Source: Bacteroidota bacterium
GTDB taxonomy: Bacteria > Bacteroidota > Rhodothermia > Balneolales > Balneolaceae
Length of the DNA stretch: 64,000 bases
Reading direction: 5' to 3'
Assembly (NCBI GenBank): GCA_009909035.1
Contig: JAAAOB010000154.1
Location: 58,392 to 122,391 of the forward strand
The notes below the pieces were generated by a model. It saw only the letters and a program-made list of their open reading frames with translations, had not been told where the DNA came from and did not search any database. Both the position numbers and the translations under genes were made by a program. Positions 35,871 to 45,334 of this stretch are shown piece after piece (positions within the stretch are counted from its first letter, which is position 1; the number at the start of each line of letters is the position of its first letter).

Positions 35871-38795
35871 CTACTTTATCAAAGACATTTTTTGTATAAA
35901 TGTTTTTCCTGCTGTTTCAAGCCGGGTAAAATAGACACCGCTGCTGAGCCCTGACGCATCAAATTGAATGGTAAATGATCCGGCTGTGTGTCGGGATTCA
36001 TCCACCAACGTTGACACCTCACGCCCAAGCATATCGAACACTTGTATGGTAACCGGTGCACTTCGCGGTACCTCGTACGAAATCGTGGTCGACGGGTTGA
36101 ATGGGTTGGGATAGTTGGGGTTGAGACGGAACTGTTCCGGTAGTGTTCCATTGGCATCCCCGTCCAGGCTTACAAAAACATTCTCACCGGCTGGTTCTAC
36201 AAATTCGGAGGTGTATAGGCGAATTTCGCCGGGAAGAAGAGTAAATTCCTGGTTTGTATTATCCACGGTTAGCACATCACCTGAAATGAAGTCGTACCAG
36301 TCGCCGGTTGCGGGAAATGTAAATGTGGATGTTTGAGATTCAACATCAAAATTTCCAATAATCATGGCATCCATATCCGTATGGAGTAATCGGATCCATT
36401 TCACATCCTCTGTTAAGGATGCTTCAAACTGAGTGTCCCGGCTCGTAAATACCGGGTTTTCATTCCGCAGCCTCAAAAGTTCACTCCAGGAACGGAACAG
36501 GTTTTTCCGTATCTCTACATCAAAATAGTCCCATCGTACCGGTTTCGGATCTGTCCGTCCGGGATCTGACGGGCTGCAATCGCCATCGGTTCCATTCCCG
36601 GGCTTCAGACACTCGCCCGTGTTGCCGCCGTATCCGAGTTCTCCGAACTGCCAGAGCATTCTTGGGCCCGGAACTGTTAGAAAAAATGCACCCACCGCTT
36701 TTTGACGCTCAAGTGCAGTTCGTATTTCGGTAACGTCGTAGCTGCCATCCGAGCTCGAGTTTCCGAACTTCCTGTTTTTCAGCATTAGCCACTGTTCATC
36801 ATGGCTCTCCATAAATGTGATGGAGTTTGCAGTGGATAACCCGTTGATTTGGCTGAAATGGGTGCCGCGCAGGTCGGAGTCGTATCCCATAGATGCTTCA
36901 TTGTACTGGAAATTCATGTTGTTCCAGAACATGACTCCCTGATGGCCTCCATCCTGTCCGTGTTCCGCAATTTCAACTTCTTCCTGTCGCTGGAAATGCT
37001 CCAAAATTACGATCGCCTCCGGGTGGGTACTCCAGAGTTCGTCGCTCATCCGTTTTAAATTCTCAACCCTGCCTTCGTTATAGCTGTTTACATTGGAGCT
37101 TACTCCTGTGTTGGCGGCAAATCCTTTTGTAAGATCAAACCTATAACCATCCACATTATACTCATCAAGCCAGAATTTATTCACCCTGTCCAGCCAATAT
37201 TGAATGTAGGCATTATCATGATTCAGGTGATTGAAAACATTGAACTCATGACCCGGCCCTACCAATGGGTTGGTTTCCGGGTTGCTTCCGTTCAGCCTGA
37301 TAAGCGGAGACTGTCCAGTGGCGTGATTATAGACCACGTCCAGGATCACGGCTATATCTCGTTTATGAGCTTCGTCCACAAACCGTTTAAACTCTTCTGC
37401 CGGGCCATACGCTTTATCAAGCGCAAAATGAAAGGCTGGATTGTATCCCCAGCTGATGTTTCCATCAAACTCAGACACGGGCATAAGCTCAATCGCATTC
37501 ACTCCCAGCTGCTCGAAATAAGCAAGTGTATCGGCCAGGTTAGCGTACGTTCCCTGATCAAAAAAATCACGGATCAGCAGTTCGTAAACCACAAGTTCTT
37601 CAGGGTCGGGCTTCTGGTAGTCTACCGCCTCCCAGGTAAATTCTTCTGCTCCCGGTTCAATGACACCGACCATCTCCTCTGTTTTTCCTTGAGGATAAGG
37701 CTTAAGATTTGTATAAACTCCATCATCAATCAAAAATCCGTCATTCCAGGGATCCAGAACTTTTTTAGAAAAGAGATCGGCAACGCGGATTTCACCATCC
37801 ACGAGGTATTGAAACCCGTACTCCTTACCCGGTTCCAGTCCATCAATTTCAATCCAGTAGTGTGGGCCGCCGAATGACCCGGTGTCGTCGCGGTTCATCA
37901 AGTACTGAGGATCAACCTGCCAGTCATTGAAATCGCCAATCAGATACACAAACTCTTTTCCGGGTGCAAATAGCGAAAAGGTAACTTTGCCGGGATTATC
38001 CTGATGATAGGTAATGCCATCTTCAATGCCATCGGGGCGCGGTTGGACCGGTGTTTCAGGGTTGACAATAATAAATAGTGAATCACGAGCCTGTTCATTC
38101 GTTTCATCCTCAGCAACCGCAACGAATTGGGTCTTTCCAGAGGTTGACACCTCATAATTGTGAGTTAGTGTATTGCTGTTTGATACAGAGGCAATTTCTT
38201 CATCCCCTTTGAGGAGCCGGATTGAGGTTAATGTGCCGGCTGGTGACGTACCCACAATTTCGAATTCAACAATATCATTCAGCTCCGCAAAAAATGGATT
38301 CAGCGTGCTTGTATCGGGTTGATTAAATCGAACACTAAGAACATTTTCTGATATGTCTATAAAAAGATCTTCGGATTGCATGGAAGCATCGGCGCTTCTG
38401 AAAACGAAGGCCAGCTGAAAGATTCGATCCACGCTTTCAGGGAGATCATAAAACTCCCGGATATTGTCGATTTGCAGCTCCCATACATTATCTTCAACCG
38501 GGGTCAGTTTCAGCTTCGGCAGGTTTTCTCCCCATTCCGACACGACAAACGACCAGTTGCCGGAATCTTTATCTTCTTCCGACGTAATAACACCTGTGTG
38601 GGCATAAACATCGCCGGTAAATCCCTCCAGCTCATTTCGTTCAGCCTGCGAAGCATCAAATGTGATCGTTACGGGTTCTTCCTGGGTTGGAAATTCAGGA
38701 TCTGTTTGTATGACCTGGCCCAGAAGGTTGACAGGCATCCAGGTCAGCAGCAGTAAAGCGAGTGCAAAAATATGTCGATAGTCTCTGTTTTTCAT
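35871..38795 (-). CDS. Secreted multidomain GH13 alpha-amylase with T9SS sorting domain
   Basis: This 974-residue exported protein has a signal peptide (1-26), an N-terminal beta region of two Ig-like or starch-binding modules (about 30-245), a CBM48-like module (about 262-345, FSLFAPGKEFVYLIGDFNDW), a GH13 catalytic domain (about 395-800) and a type A T9SS C-terminal domain (about 890-974, starting near LNPNYPNPFNPSTTI and ending QKMSLIK). Catalytic residues are nucleophile Asp554 (GYRFDLTKG), acid/base Glu599 (VILEHF) and Asp666 (ESHDEQ). Passage by T9SS would put it on the cell surface or outside. It lies 4 bases after the LacI gene, so it should be regulated with it. Confidence 0.93.
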   Translation of the reverse strand: MKNRDYRHIFALALLLLTWMPVNLLGQVIQTDPEFPTQEEPVTITFDASQAERNELEGFTGDVYAHTGVITSEEDKDSGNWSFVVSEWGENLPKLKLTPVEDNVWELQIDNIREFYDLPESVDRIFQLAFVFRSADASMQSEDLFIDISENVLSVRFNQPDTSTLNPFFAELNDIVEFEIVGTSPAGTLTSIRLLKGDEEIASVSNSNTLTHNYEVSTSGKTQFVAVAEDETNEQARDSLFIIVNPETPVQPRPDGIEDGITYHQDNPGKVTFSLFAPGKEFVYLIGDFNDWQVDPQYLMNRDDTGSFGGPHYWIEIDGLEPGKEYGFQYLVDGEIRVADLFSKKVLDPWNDGFLIDDGVYTNLKPYPQGKTEEMVGVIEPGAEEFTWEAVDYQKPDPEELVVYELLIRDFFDQGTYANLADTLAYFEQLGVNAIELMPVSEFDGNISWGYNPAFHFALDKAYGPAEEFKRFVDEAHKRDIAVILDVVYNHATGQSPLIRLNGSNPETNPLVGPGHEFNVFNHLNHDNAYIQYWLDRVNKFWLDEYNVDGYRFDLTKGFAANTGVSSNVNSYNEGRVENLKRMSDELWSTHPEAIVILEHFQRQEEVEIAEHGQDGGHQGVMFWNNMNFQYNEASMGYDSDLRGTHFSQINGLSTANSITFMESHDEQWLMLKNRKFGNSSSDGSYDVTEIRTALERQKAVGAFFLTVPGPRMLWQFGELGYGGNTGECLKPGNGTDGDCSPSDPGRTDPKPVRWDYFDVEIRKNLFRSWSELLRLRNENPVFTSRDTQFEASLTEDVKWIRLLHTDMDAMIIGNFDVESQTSTFTFPATGDWYDFISGDVLTVDNTNQEFTLLPGEIRLYTSEFVEPAGENVFVSLDGDANGTLPEQFRLNPNYPNPFNPSTTISYEVPRSAPVTIQVFDMLGREVSTLVDESRHTAGSFTIQFDASGLSSGVYFTRLETAGKTFIQKMSLIK

Positions 38796-38799
38796 ATGG

Positions 38800-39822
38800 C
38801 TAAACTATTTTACTGTCTAAATTTATTTCGTTTATTTCTGAGGAGTCACGTATCACCAGCTTTGGCTGGTATACGGTTTTTTTGGGTTTAGATGACGGGT
38901 TCTCGATTTTGTGTATCAGGCTCTCCGTGGCTTTTACTCCCATTTTATATATCGGCTGGTGGACTGTTGAAAGTCCCACATACTCCGCAATCGTCAGGTT
39001 ATCGTAGCTAATCATCGGGATATGACGCCCCGATTCCCTCATGGCCTTCATTGCACCAATTGCTTTGATATCAGAGGAACAAACACACGCTTCAGGAAGT
39101 GGGTCCAGTTCAAGAATTTTCTTCATTCCCTGGTACCCGCTGCTCTCCGTAAATCCATCGCGCGACATATTATCCCCCCGTTTTACAAGGGATGTATCAA
39201 ACCCGATGTTATATTCTAACAATGCGCGTTTATACCCCTTGAGCCGTTCCTGGACCGGAATTGAATCAGGGTGTGCCGATAAGTGGGCAATTCGCCGGCA
39301 CCCGTTTTTGATAAAATATTCTGTGGCCATGAACGATCCCTTTTCATTGTCCACAGAAACTGAATCAAATAGATGGTTGTAATCGTCGATGACGGATATC
39401 GGGACATCAAATTTTTTGAATACCTCCCACTGGCTGGGAGAAAAGTGAAGGGAGACAAAAAGATACCCATCCGCCCACTGTCGTTTTAGCTGATACTCTA
39501 CTTGTGTAAATACATCTTCATCAGGGGTAATGTGTACAATGGAAAGCTCAAAATTTTGATCGGTCAATTTATCCTGAATAGAGCCGAGCACTTCCATAAA
39601 AAAATGATTGGACATGATGGGCACAAACATCATGATGCTGTTTTTCTTTTTGCGTGCCAGCCCCTGGGCAAAAGCCTGTGGATGATATCCGAGCTCATCG
39701 GCAACCGCCAACACTTTTCGACGGGTCTCATTTTTCACTCGCCCTTTTTTGTTAAAAACACGCGAAACCGTTGCGATGCTAACACCGGCCGCGTTTGCGA
39801 TATCATAGATAGTATTTGCCAC
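38800..39822 (-). CDS. LacI-family transcriptional regulator
   Basis: This 340-residue regulator has a LacI helix-turn-helix at the N-terminus (TIYDIANAAGVSIATVSRVF, hinge near LGYHPQAFAQGLA) and a periplasmic-binding-protein-like sensor domain (about 60-330). It is encoded directly upstream of the secreted amylase (4 bases). The perfect palindrome TGTAAGCGCTTACA at 40593-40606, in front of the SusE-like gene, is a typical LacI-family operator and a natural target. It probably represses the locus until a malto-oligosaccharide binds. The effector is inferred, not seen. Confidence 0.93.
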   Translation of the reverse strand: MANTIYDIANAAGVSIATVSRVFNKKGRVKNETRRKVLAVADELGYHPQAFAQGLARKKKNSIMMFVPIMSNHFFMEVLGSIQDKLTDQNFELSIVHITPDEDVFTQVEYQLKRQWADGYLFVSLHFSPSQWEVFKKFDVPISVIDDYNHLFDSVSVDNEKGSFMATEYFIKNGCRRIAHLSAHPDSIPVQERLKGYKRALLEYNIGFDTSLVKRGDNMSRDGFTESSGYQGMKKILELDPLPEACVCSSDIKAIGAMKAMRESGRHIPMISYDNLTIAEYVGLSTVHQPIYKMGVKATESLIHKIENPSSKPKKTVYQPKLVIRDSSEINEINLDSKIV

Positions 39823-39965
39823 TCTGGAAAGGAAAAAAGGTTAATTGTAAACAGGAAGTCTTGTTAATGTACGTACGTTTAGGCAGGAAGGTCATAACCA
39901 ATATCTCCATCAAAACTCCTGTTTAAAATAGGCGAGTTATTGGTGAAGACGATATAACAAAATTA

Positions 39966-39998
39966 AAAATATGGGAGATGAACTCAATTTCATCTCCC
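39966..39998 (-). terminator. Intrinsic terminator after the SusE-like gene
   Basis: GGGAGATGAA (39973-39982) pairs with TTCATCTCCC (39989-39998); on the minus strand the hairpin is followed by a T-rich run. It ends the SusE-like transcript about 40 bases after its stop, suggesting the lacI-amylase genes have a separate promoter or depend on partial read-through. Confidence 0.8.
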
Positions 39999-40036
39999 AA
40001 CCCAATAGATTAACTATTTAGGTGGATCAGATGTTT

Positions 40037-40543
40037 TTACGGCTCAACACCGAATACATCTTCCTGAACTTCACCCTCTGCAACGGTTGTAACACGGTTG
40101 GGATCTCCTTCCCATTCACCGCCATCCCATCCGGCAGCAATGGCATCAGAGAAATATTTGTATTCGGCTTCGCCGCCTTCAACAACGATACCGCTGGGTT
40201 CCGGCATTTGATCATTTTCAATCTGAACCATCACCTGGTCTTCTACAGTACCTGGCTCTGTCCAGCCGAAAGGTGCTCCGGTAATGATAATTGAATGTTC
40301 TTCAGGATTAAACGCCTCAAAGTCGGTAACGTCTACCAAAAAGGTGAACTCTCCACCGGCCTCTAATTCAACTGTTAATCCATACACCACCGCTTCAGCT
40401 TCGTCGCCTCCATCGGGCTCTTCAACTTCTTCTTCCTCCTCTTCTGTTTGGATTACACTGACAGAAGGCTCATCATCGCACGATAAAAATGCAAGTGATG
40501 CGAAAACAGCAAAGGCGATTAGTAAATATTTATTTGCAATCAT
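40037..40543 (-). CDS. SusE-like starch-binding lipoprotein
   Basis: This 168-residue lipoprotein (start chosen at ATG 40543; lipobox FLSC, Cys22) has an acidic low-complexity linker (about 31-50, Glu/Asp-rich) and one carbohydrate-binding-like domain (about 55-168). It contains TGAPFGWTEPGTVED and YKYFSDAIAAGWDGGEWEGD, a pattern familiar from SusE/SusF and CBM-like starch-binding modules in Bacteroidota. It would hold alpha-glucan at the cell surface for the amylases encoded downstream. A longer frame starts at 40588 but adds no recognisable sequence. The LacI-type palindrome lies 50 bases upstream of the start. Confidence 0.75.
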   Translation of the reverse strand: MIANKYLLIAFAVFASLAFLSCDDEPSVSVIQTEEEEEEVEEPDGGDEAEAVVYGLTVELEAGGEFTFLVDVTDFEAFNPEEHSIIITGAPFGWTEPGTVEDQVMVQIENDQMPEPSGIVVEGGEAEYKYFSDAIAAGWDGGEWEGDPNRVTTVAEGEVQEDVFGVEP

Positions 40544-40592
40544 AACGACACTAAATTTAAAATTATGTGTTTCTTTGGATCTACGCACTCAA

Positions 40593-40606
40593 TGTAAGCG
40601 CTTACA
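40593..40606. promoter_or_regulatory. LacI-family operator palindrome
   Basis: TGTAAGCGCTTACA is a perfect 14-bp palindrome with the central CG typical of LacI/CcpA-family operators. It lies 50 bases upstream of the SusE-like start, near the probable promoter. The only LacI gene in the window lies 770 bases downstream in the same locus. Regulation by it is inferred. Confidence 0.8.
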
Positions 40607-40719
40607 TAATATCCATATTAAATTGCAAAGATTCAAGGTATAGATAGAAACTACGGAGTAAAAACCGGGCAGGTTGACTTATTGAAAAGATATTTTGTCG
40701 ACCTAAGAAGTTGTTCTGA

Positions 40720-41961
40720 TTAAACCTGTGGCTTCTCTTCTTGAGTGGCGTCTGCGTAATTTTTTACAACGTAATCGTCCAAAATTTTCCTGAATTCAGC
40801 CCCGATTCCCTCACCGCGGAGCGTGGTATAGTGCTCGCCGTCAACATAGACAGGAGCTTTGGGCTCTTCAAATGTCCCCGGAAGTGAAATTCCGATATTG
40901 GCGTGGCGTGACTCTCCTGGCCCATTCACCACGCACCCCATAACGGCAACATCCATCTCCTCAACACCGGGATAGATCTCTTTCCAAACCGGCATTGAAT
41001 CGACAATATAGTTTTGAATTTCATCTGCAAGCTCCTGGAAATAGGTACTCTTGGTTCGGCCGCATCCCGGACAAGACGTTACCTGCGGAATAAAACTTCG
41101 AATGCCGAGCGACTGTAGAATTTGCTGACATATTCGAACTTCCTCCGCCCGATCGGCACCCGGCATTGGTGTCAACGATACACGAATGGTATCGCCGATT
41201 CCCTGCTGAAGCAAGATCGAAAGGGCTGCGGTGCTCGCAACGGTTCCTTTCATACCCATTCCGGCTTCGGTAAGGCCAAGGTGCAGCGGGTAGTCCAGAT
41301 CATCCGATATCCGTTTATAGACGTTGACAAGATCCTGGACGCCCGACATTTTGCAACTCACAACGATTTTATTGGATGGCAATCCTACATCTTCTGCCAG
41401 AGCTGTGGAACGGCGCGCGCTTTCAACCATCGTATCAAGCATCACCTCTTTTGATGTTTTGGGCTTTTTACGCTTACTGTTTTCGTCCATATATTGCGCC
41501 AGAAGCTGCTGATCCAGCGATCCCCAGTTTACCCCGATGCGTACAGGTTTATCGTATTTTTCAGCCTGCTCAACAATGGTGCAGAAATTTTTATCGCGGG
41601 TTTTTGTTCCAGTGTTCCCTGGATTAATCCGGAACTTTGCAAGCGATTTTGCCATGTCAGGGTAACCCGGAAGAAGCTTATGGCCGTTATAGTGAAAATC
41701 GCCTATGATCGGAACGGTAACTCCCCGGTTGATCAGCTTCTCTTTTATATATGGAACAGCTTTAGCAGATGCATCATTATTAACCGTAATCCTGACAAGT
41801 TCCGACCCTGCTTTGTTCAGATGATCAATCTGGTCCACGGTTTCATCGATATCGGCCGTATCCGTATTGGTCATCGATTGAACTACGATCGGGTTTCCGC
41901 CACCCACCGGAACACCGCCTACATTTACTTCAATGGTTTCTCGTCGCTTAATTGGGTTCAT
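40720..41961 (-). CDS. ispG: 4-hydroxy-3-methylbut-2-enyl diphosphate synthase
   Basis: This 413-residue iron-sulfur enzyme of the MEP isoprenoid pathway converts MEcPP to HMBPP. The N-terminal TIM barrel begins with VQSMTNTDT (27-35), and the [4Fe-4S] ligands are Cys297, Cys300 (SCPGCGRT) and Cys343 with Glu350 (GCVVNGPGE). The length is that of the short bacterial form, without the extra domain of some Bacteroidota and plant enzymes. It may supply precursors for the carotenoid-type flavoprotein encoded nearby, although the link is only metabolic. A 112-base gap separates it from the operator. Confidence 0.96.
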   Translation of the reverse strand: MNPIKRRETIEVNVGGVPVGGGNPIVVQSMTNTDTADIDETVDQIDHLNKAGSELVRITVNNDASAKAVPYIKEKLINRGVTVPIIGDFHYNGHKLLPGYPDMAKSLAKFRINPGNTGTKTRDKNFCTIVEQAEKYDKPVRIGVNWGSLDQQLLAQYMDENSKRKKPKTSKEVMLDTMVESARRSTALAEDVGLPSNKIVVSCKMSGVQDLVNVYKRISDDLDYPLHLGLTEAGMGMKGTVASTAALSILLQQGIGDTIRVSLTPMPGADRAEEVRICQQILQSLGIRSFIPQVTSCPGCGRTKSTYFQELADEIQNYIVDSMPVWKEIYPGVEEMDVAVMGCVVNGPGESRHANIGISLPGTFEEPKAPVYVDGEHYTTLRGEGIGAEFRKILDDYVVKNYADATQEEKPQV

Positions 41962-42149
41962 TTCTTTTGTAGATGCTTGAAGAAATTAATCTAAATTCTT
42001 TTCTGATCCTGGTTTTTGATAAAACAGTACCAAGGTTTCTCGGCCTTGGATCCTATACAAAAAAACTTTTTGAACTGCCGATTCATTCATTCTGCAAGGT
42101 ATTTGTTTTCCCGAAATATTTCAGATAGGGATTCCCTGCTCCTGTCATT

Positions 42150-43016
42150 TTAATTTCGTTTACTTAGGTCAAAAAGCTTCTGTTTCTCTTCTTTCGTCAG
42201 GCCGTTGTACCCTTTTTTGGATATTTTTTCCAATATTTCATCCAGTTCATCAAGGTCTTTTTCCTCCATAATTTCTACATCGGAAACTGAGTACATATCC
42301 GAACGCTTTGCTTTTCCTTTTTTCCCCTTTACAGTACGTTTACCGCTTTTAAACAGGTTCTCAACAGGCCGAATAATAGAACTCAGGTCAAACCCATCAT
42401 AATACATTTTAACAAGCAGGTAACCGGAGGCAGCTCCGCCAAGGTGAACAATTCGGGCCACATTATCGCCTGCTCCAAGAAACAGAACGTCGAGCGCCAC
42501 CCAGCCGGCCACAAAAAACCGGGCCTCAATCGGGGGAAGAAATAAAAGCATGATAGGAGCTGTTGGAAACAAATAGGCAAACGCCACCATGATACCAAGC
42601 ACCGCTCCGGAAGCTCCAATCACAATGTTTGCTCCAAAAGCAGCGGCAATGGCGATCTGAAGAACTGCACCACCGATTCCCGCTCCGAAATAAAGTACGG
42701 AAAATGTTCGAGGCCCCACAGTCTCTTCTACCATGCGGCCCATCCACCAAAGCCAGAGCATGTTAAATATAAGATGAAAACCGCCACCGTGCAGAAACAT
42801 GTAGGTGACCAGCCGCCATGGCTGCGTAATAGCCGTAAATGGTTCCGGATTAAAGGCAAACAAGTTTATTAAAAAACCGCTTAGGGCCTGCCCTCCGATG
42901 GCCATTACAACAAATATGACAACATTTATTGCAATGATTGTACGAATCACAGCGGGCATTGAATAAAACCCCCGCTTTGCTGCGTTCCAAAATGAGTCGT
43001 GTTGATACCTTGACAT
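42150..43016 (-). CDS. Rhomboid-family intramembrane serine protease
   Basis: This 288-residue membrane protein has about six TM helices and the rhomboid catalytic dyad: Ser136 in GASGAVLG and His191 in HLGGAASGY. HGGGFHLIFNMLWLWWMG (76-93) is the conserved TM2 His/Asn segment. The C-terminal cytoplasmic tail (about 215-288) is basic then helical, ending LTKEEKQKLFDLS, a small domain often seen after rhomboids in Bacteroidota. It lies 6 bases after a second rhomboid gene. Substrates are unknown. Confidence 0.92.
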   Translation of the reverse strand: MSRYQHDSFWNAAKRGFYSMPAVIRTIIAINVVIFVVMAIGGQALSGFLINLFAFNPEPFTAITQPWRLVTYMFLHGGGFHLIFNMLWLWWMGRMVEETVGPRTFSVLYFGAGIGGAVLQIAIAAAFGANIVIGASGAVLGIMVAFAYLFPTAPIMLLFLPPIEARFFVAGWVALDVLFLGAGDNVARIVHLGGAASGYLLVKMYYDGFDLSSIIRPVENLFKSGKRTVKGKKGKAKRSDMYSVSDVEIMEEKDLDELDEILEKISKKGYNGLTKEEKQKLFDLSKRN

Positions 43017-43022
43017 AATTCC

Positions 43023-43655
43023 TTAGCTGTAAATTTGCCGTTCTCCTTTTACTCCCCAATACTTAATCAGGATAAATCCAACTACCATGCCACCAAGATG
43101 GGCAAAATGAGCAATTCCGCTACCCGGGCGCATGACACCACTAAAAAGTTCAATTGCACCAAATATGGCTACGAAGTACTTGGCTTTTATTGGAATAGGC
43201 GGAATTAAAAGAACGATATACCGGTCCGGGAACATCATACCAAATGCAAGGAGTAATCCAAAAACTGCACCTGAAGCTCCTACTGTGGGTGCTCCCCCAC
43301 CGCCAATAAACATATGAATCAGAGCAGCCCCGATACCGGTAAGAAAATAGTAGACTGTAAACCGTTTTGTGCCCCAAAAATTTTCTATCGCCTGCCCGAA
43401 AATCCAGAGAGCAAAGAGATTGAAAAAGATGTGACCTATACCTCCATGCAGGAACATGTAGGTAACAAGCTGCCACGGTTCAAACAGAGGGTGACCTAAC
43501 GGCCAAAGTGCCCCAAATCTGAAAAAAATATCTCCAAGCGAGGGAGTTGTTAATGCAAGAAAACAGAGAGCATTAACGATAAGCAGATGCTTGACAGCCG
43601 GTGGAAATACTGAAAACTGTGAATTTGGTGAAAAACTATTGTCCTGGTAACTCAA
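43023..43655 (-). CDS. Rhomboid-family intramembrane serine protease (tandem copy)
   Basis: This 210-residue rhomboid has the dyad Ser128 (GASGAVFG) and His186 (FAHLGGMVVG), with the TM2 segment HGGIGHIFFNLFALWIFG (70-87). It lacks the C-terminal tail of its neighbour, consistent with the compact six-helix core. The two share overall layout but differ throughout, so the duplication is not recent. It lies 14 bases after the flavoprotein gene on the same strand. Confidence 0.93.
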   Translation of the reverse strand: MSYQDNSFSPNSQFSVFPPAVKHLLIVNALCFLALTTPSLGDIFFRFGALWPLGHPLFEPWQLVTYMFLHGGIGHIFFNLFALWIFGQAIENFWGTKRFTVYYFLTGIGAALIHMFIGGGGAPTVGASGAVFGLLLAFGMMFPDRYIVLLIPPIPIKAKYFVAIFGAIELFSGVMRPGSGIAHFAHLGGMVVGFILIKYWGVKGERQIYS

Positions 43656-43669
43656 AAAATCTGATTTAT

Positions 43670-45169
43670 TTAAATGTAATTCCGTACCCTGTAATATACG
43701 TTGATTCCGCTTAAAGTTACGCCCGGAATTCCCTGCCCAGGAAATACGGTATCTCCCACCATATAAAGCCCATTAAAAGGTGTGGCATTCGGGGTCCAGT
43801 CGAGCAGAGAGCGATCCATTTGCTGAGGTATTCCCCCAACGCGACCTTTTCTTCTGTAAACCCAGTTGTTCCAGGTTACCGGAGTGGAGGCAAAAGCAAC
43901 GTCAATGTCCTCGGTATGGAGTCCCGGTATAGATCTGACGACAATCTGAAGTATCTTCTTTCGTACATTTTCTTTTAATTCGTCGTATCGCCCATTGAGT
44001 GAAAACCACCATTCGGGTACTACATGGGTTGATATATTCATCGTTCGCATACCACCCGGCGATCGTTTAGAATCGTCAGGATGGGATAAAGATACAAATA
44101 TTGACCCGGAATACAGTCCTTCCGTGTGATCTTCTTGAGTTAGGTGAATTTGATGATGGAGCGGAATTGCAGGATCCAGTTTGTCAGCAAACGCAACACC
44201 CATTGTGTACGCTCCCCAGGCCTTTTGGTACTGCCCGGCTTCTTGGGTAAAATAGTGCTGTATGGCTCCATGAGTAATCTCTCCCATGTTCCAGACCGGC
44301 AGGTTGGAAATCACGCAGCGACCGGAATATGATGTCTGCTTCCCGTTTTTTCTACGGGTTGTTACGGTAAAGTCAGTCTTTGTTTTGTCGATAGAAACTA
44401 CCGGCTCTTTTGTTTTTACAATTCCGGATCGTTCTGTGATAAAATCCCGGATGGCGTGCACCATTTCAATCAGTCCGCCGGGCACATAGTAATTGGTGCT
44501 ATTGGTATAGGTGATGGCCGGTGCACCAAAGAGAAACGGAGTATCCTCCGCACCGGCCTGGGCGGAGATCATCAGCTGTTCATCCAGAAAACGATAAAAG
44601 AGTGGATTTGTAATACCGCAGTTCAATGCCGCCTGCCGTACAGATTGTAATGCATACGGCAGCACCCAGACATCTCGCGGATCATTTTTAAGCAAGTGCA
44701 GCCACTCCGTAACTCGCTGTGGTGGGAAAAAGTGGTTTTTACCCGATACTTTCCAGACAACATCCGCTACCTGGAAAGCCAGATTCCAAAACGTCTCTTG
44801 TGCATCCGGCTCATCAAAATGACGGATTGCCTCAGCAATCCACTGCTGTTTGTTGCCCCATCGTGTAATCGTTTTATTTTCGATCTGCACCTGCATTGGC
44901 GGGTGGATCGCTTTTTTTGGAAGTGTGATTCCAAGTTTATCTTCAAGAATTTTCATAGGCTGATGTTGATCAAACCCTATAAGCGTGGTGGCACCCGTTT
45001 CAAAAATATACCCTTTTCGTTTATACGAGGAACTACAGCCGCCAAGCGCGTGAGCCGCCTCCAGTACAAGTACGCTGTATCCATCTTTGGCGAGCATGGA
45101 GGCAGCGCTCATGCCCCCCATTCCGGACCCGATAATAATCACGTCGAACGTTCTATCGTCTGTTTTCAT
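43670..45169 (-). CDS. Carotenoid desaturase/isomerase-like FAD oxidoreductase
   Basis: This 499-residue flavoprotein has an N-terminal FAD dinucleotide-binding motif IIGSGMGGMSAASML (12-26), with Glu37 ending the second strand, then GGCSSSYKRKGYIFETGATT, and a C-terminal segment GLYMVGDTVFPGQGIPGVTLSG that closes the FAD site, as in CrtI/CrtISO-type phytoene desaturases and isomerases. No crtB or other carotenoid gene is adjacent, so the substrate could be another polyene or retinol-like lipid. It may be cotranscribed with the two rhomboids. Confidence 0.82.
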   Translation of the reverse strand: MKTDDRTFDVIIIGSGMGGMSAASMLAKDGYSVLVLEAAHALGGCSSSYKRKGYIFETGATTLIGFDQHQPMKILEDKLGITLPKKAIHPPMQVQIENKTITRWGNKQQWIAEAIRHFDEPDAQETFWNLAFQVADVVWKVSGKNHFFPPQRVTEWLHLLKNDPRDVWVLPYALQSVRQAALNCGITNPLFYRFLDEQLMISAQAGAEDTPFLFGAPAITYTNSTNYYVPGGLIEMVHAIRDFITERSGIVKTKEPVVSIDKTKTDFTVTTRRKNGKQTSYSGRCVISNLPVWNMGEITHGAIQHYFTQEAGQYQKAWGAYTMGVAFADKLDPAIPLHHQIHLTQEDHTEGLYSGSIFVSLSHPDDSKRSPGGMRTMNISTHVVPEWWFSLNGRYDELKENVRKKILQIVVRSIPGLHTEDIDVAFASTPVTWNNWVYRRKGRVGGIPQQMDRSLLDWTPNATPFNGLYMVGDTVFPGQGIPGVTLSGINVYYRVRNYI

Positions 45170-45334
45170 ACAGAATGAAACACCAAAAGTGCACTCTGCT
45201 GTTCCGCATAATTAAATTAACAGCCTGTGTTAATGAGATTGTTTCGAGAGAGATGAGGGCCTCAGTCGAGCCCCTGTTTTATTGGGCCCGCCACAGCACG
45301 GAATAACATCTGCCACTTGCGGCAATAGATTTCA

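Noticed and set aside
37200..37877. A 225-codon frame antisense to the T9SS-sorted amylase.
   Set aside because: It lies wholly within a well-supported gene on the other strand and shows no domain; a shadow frame.
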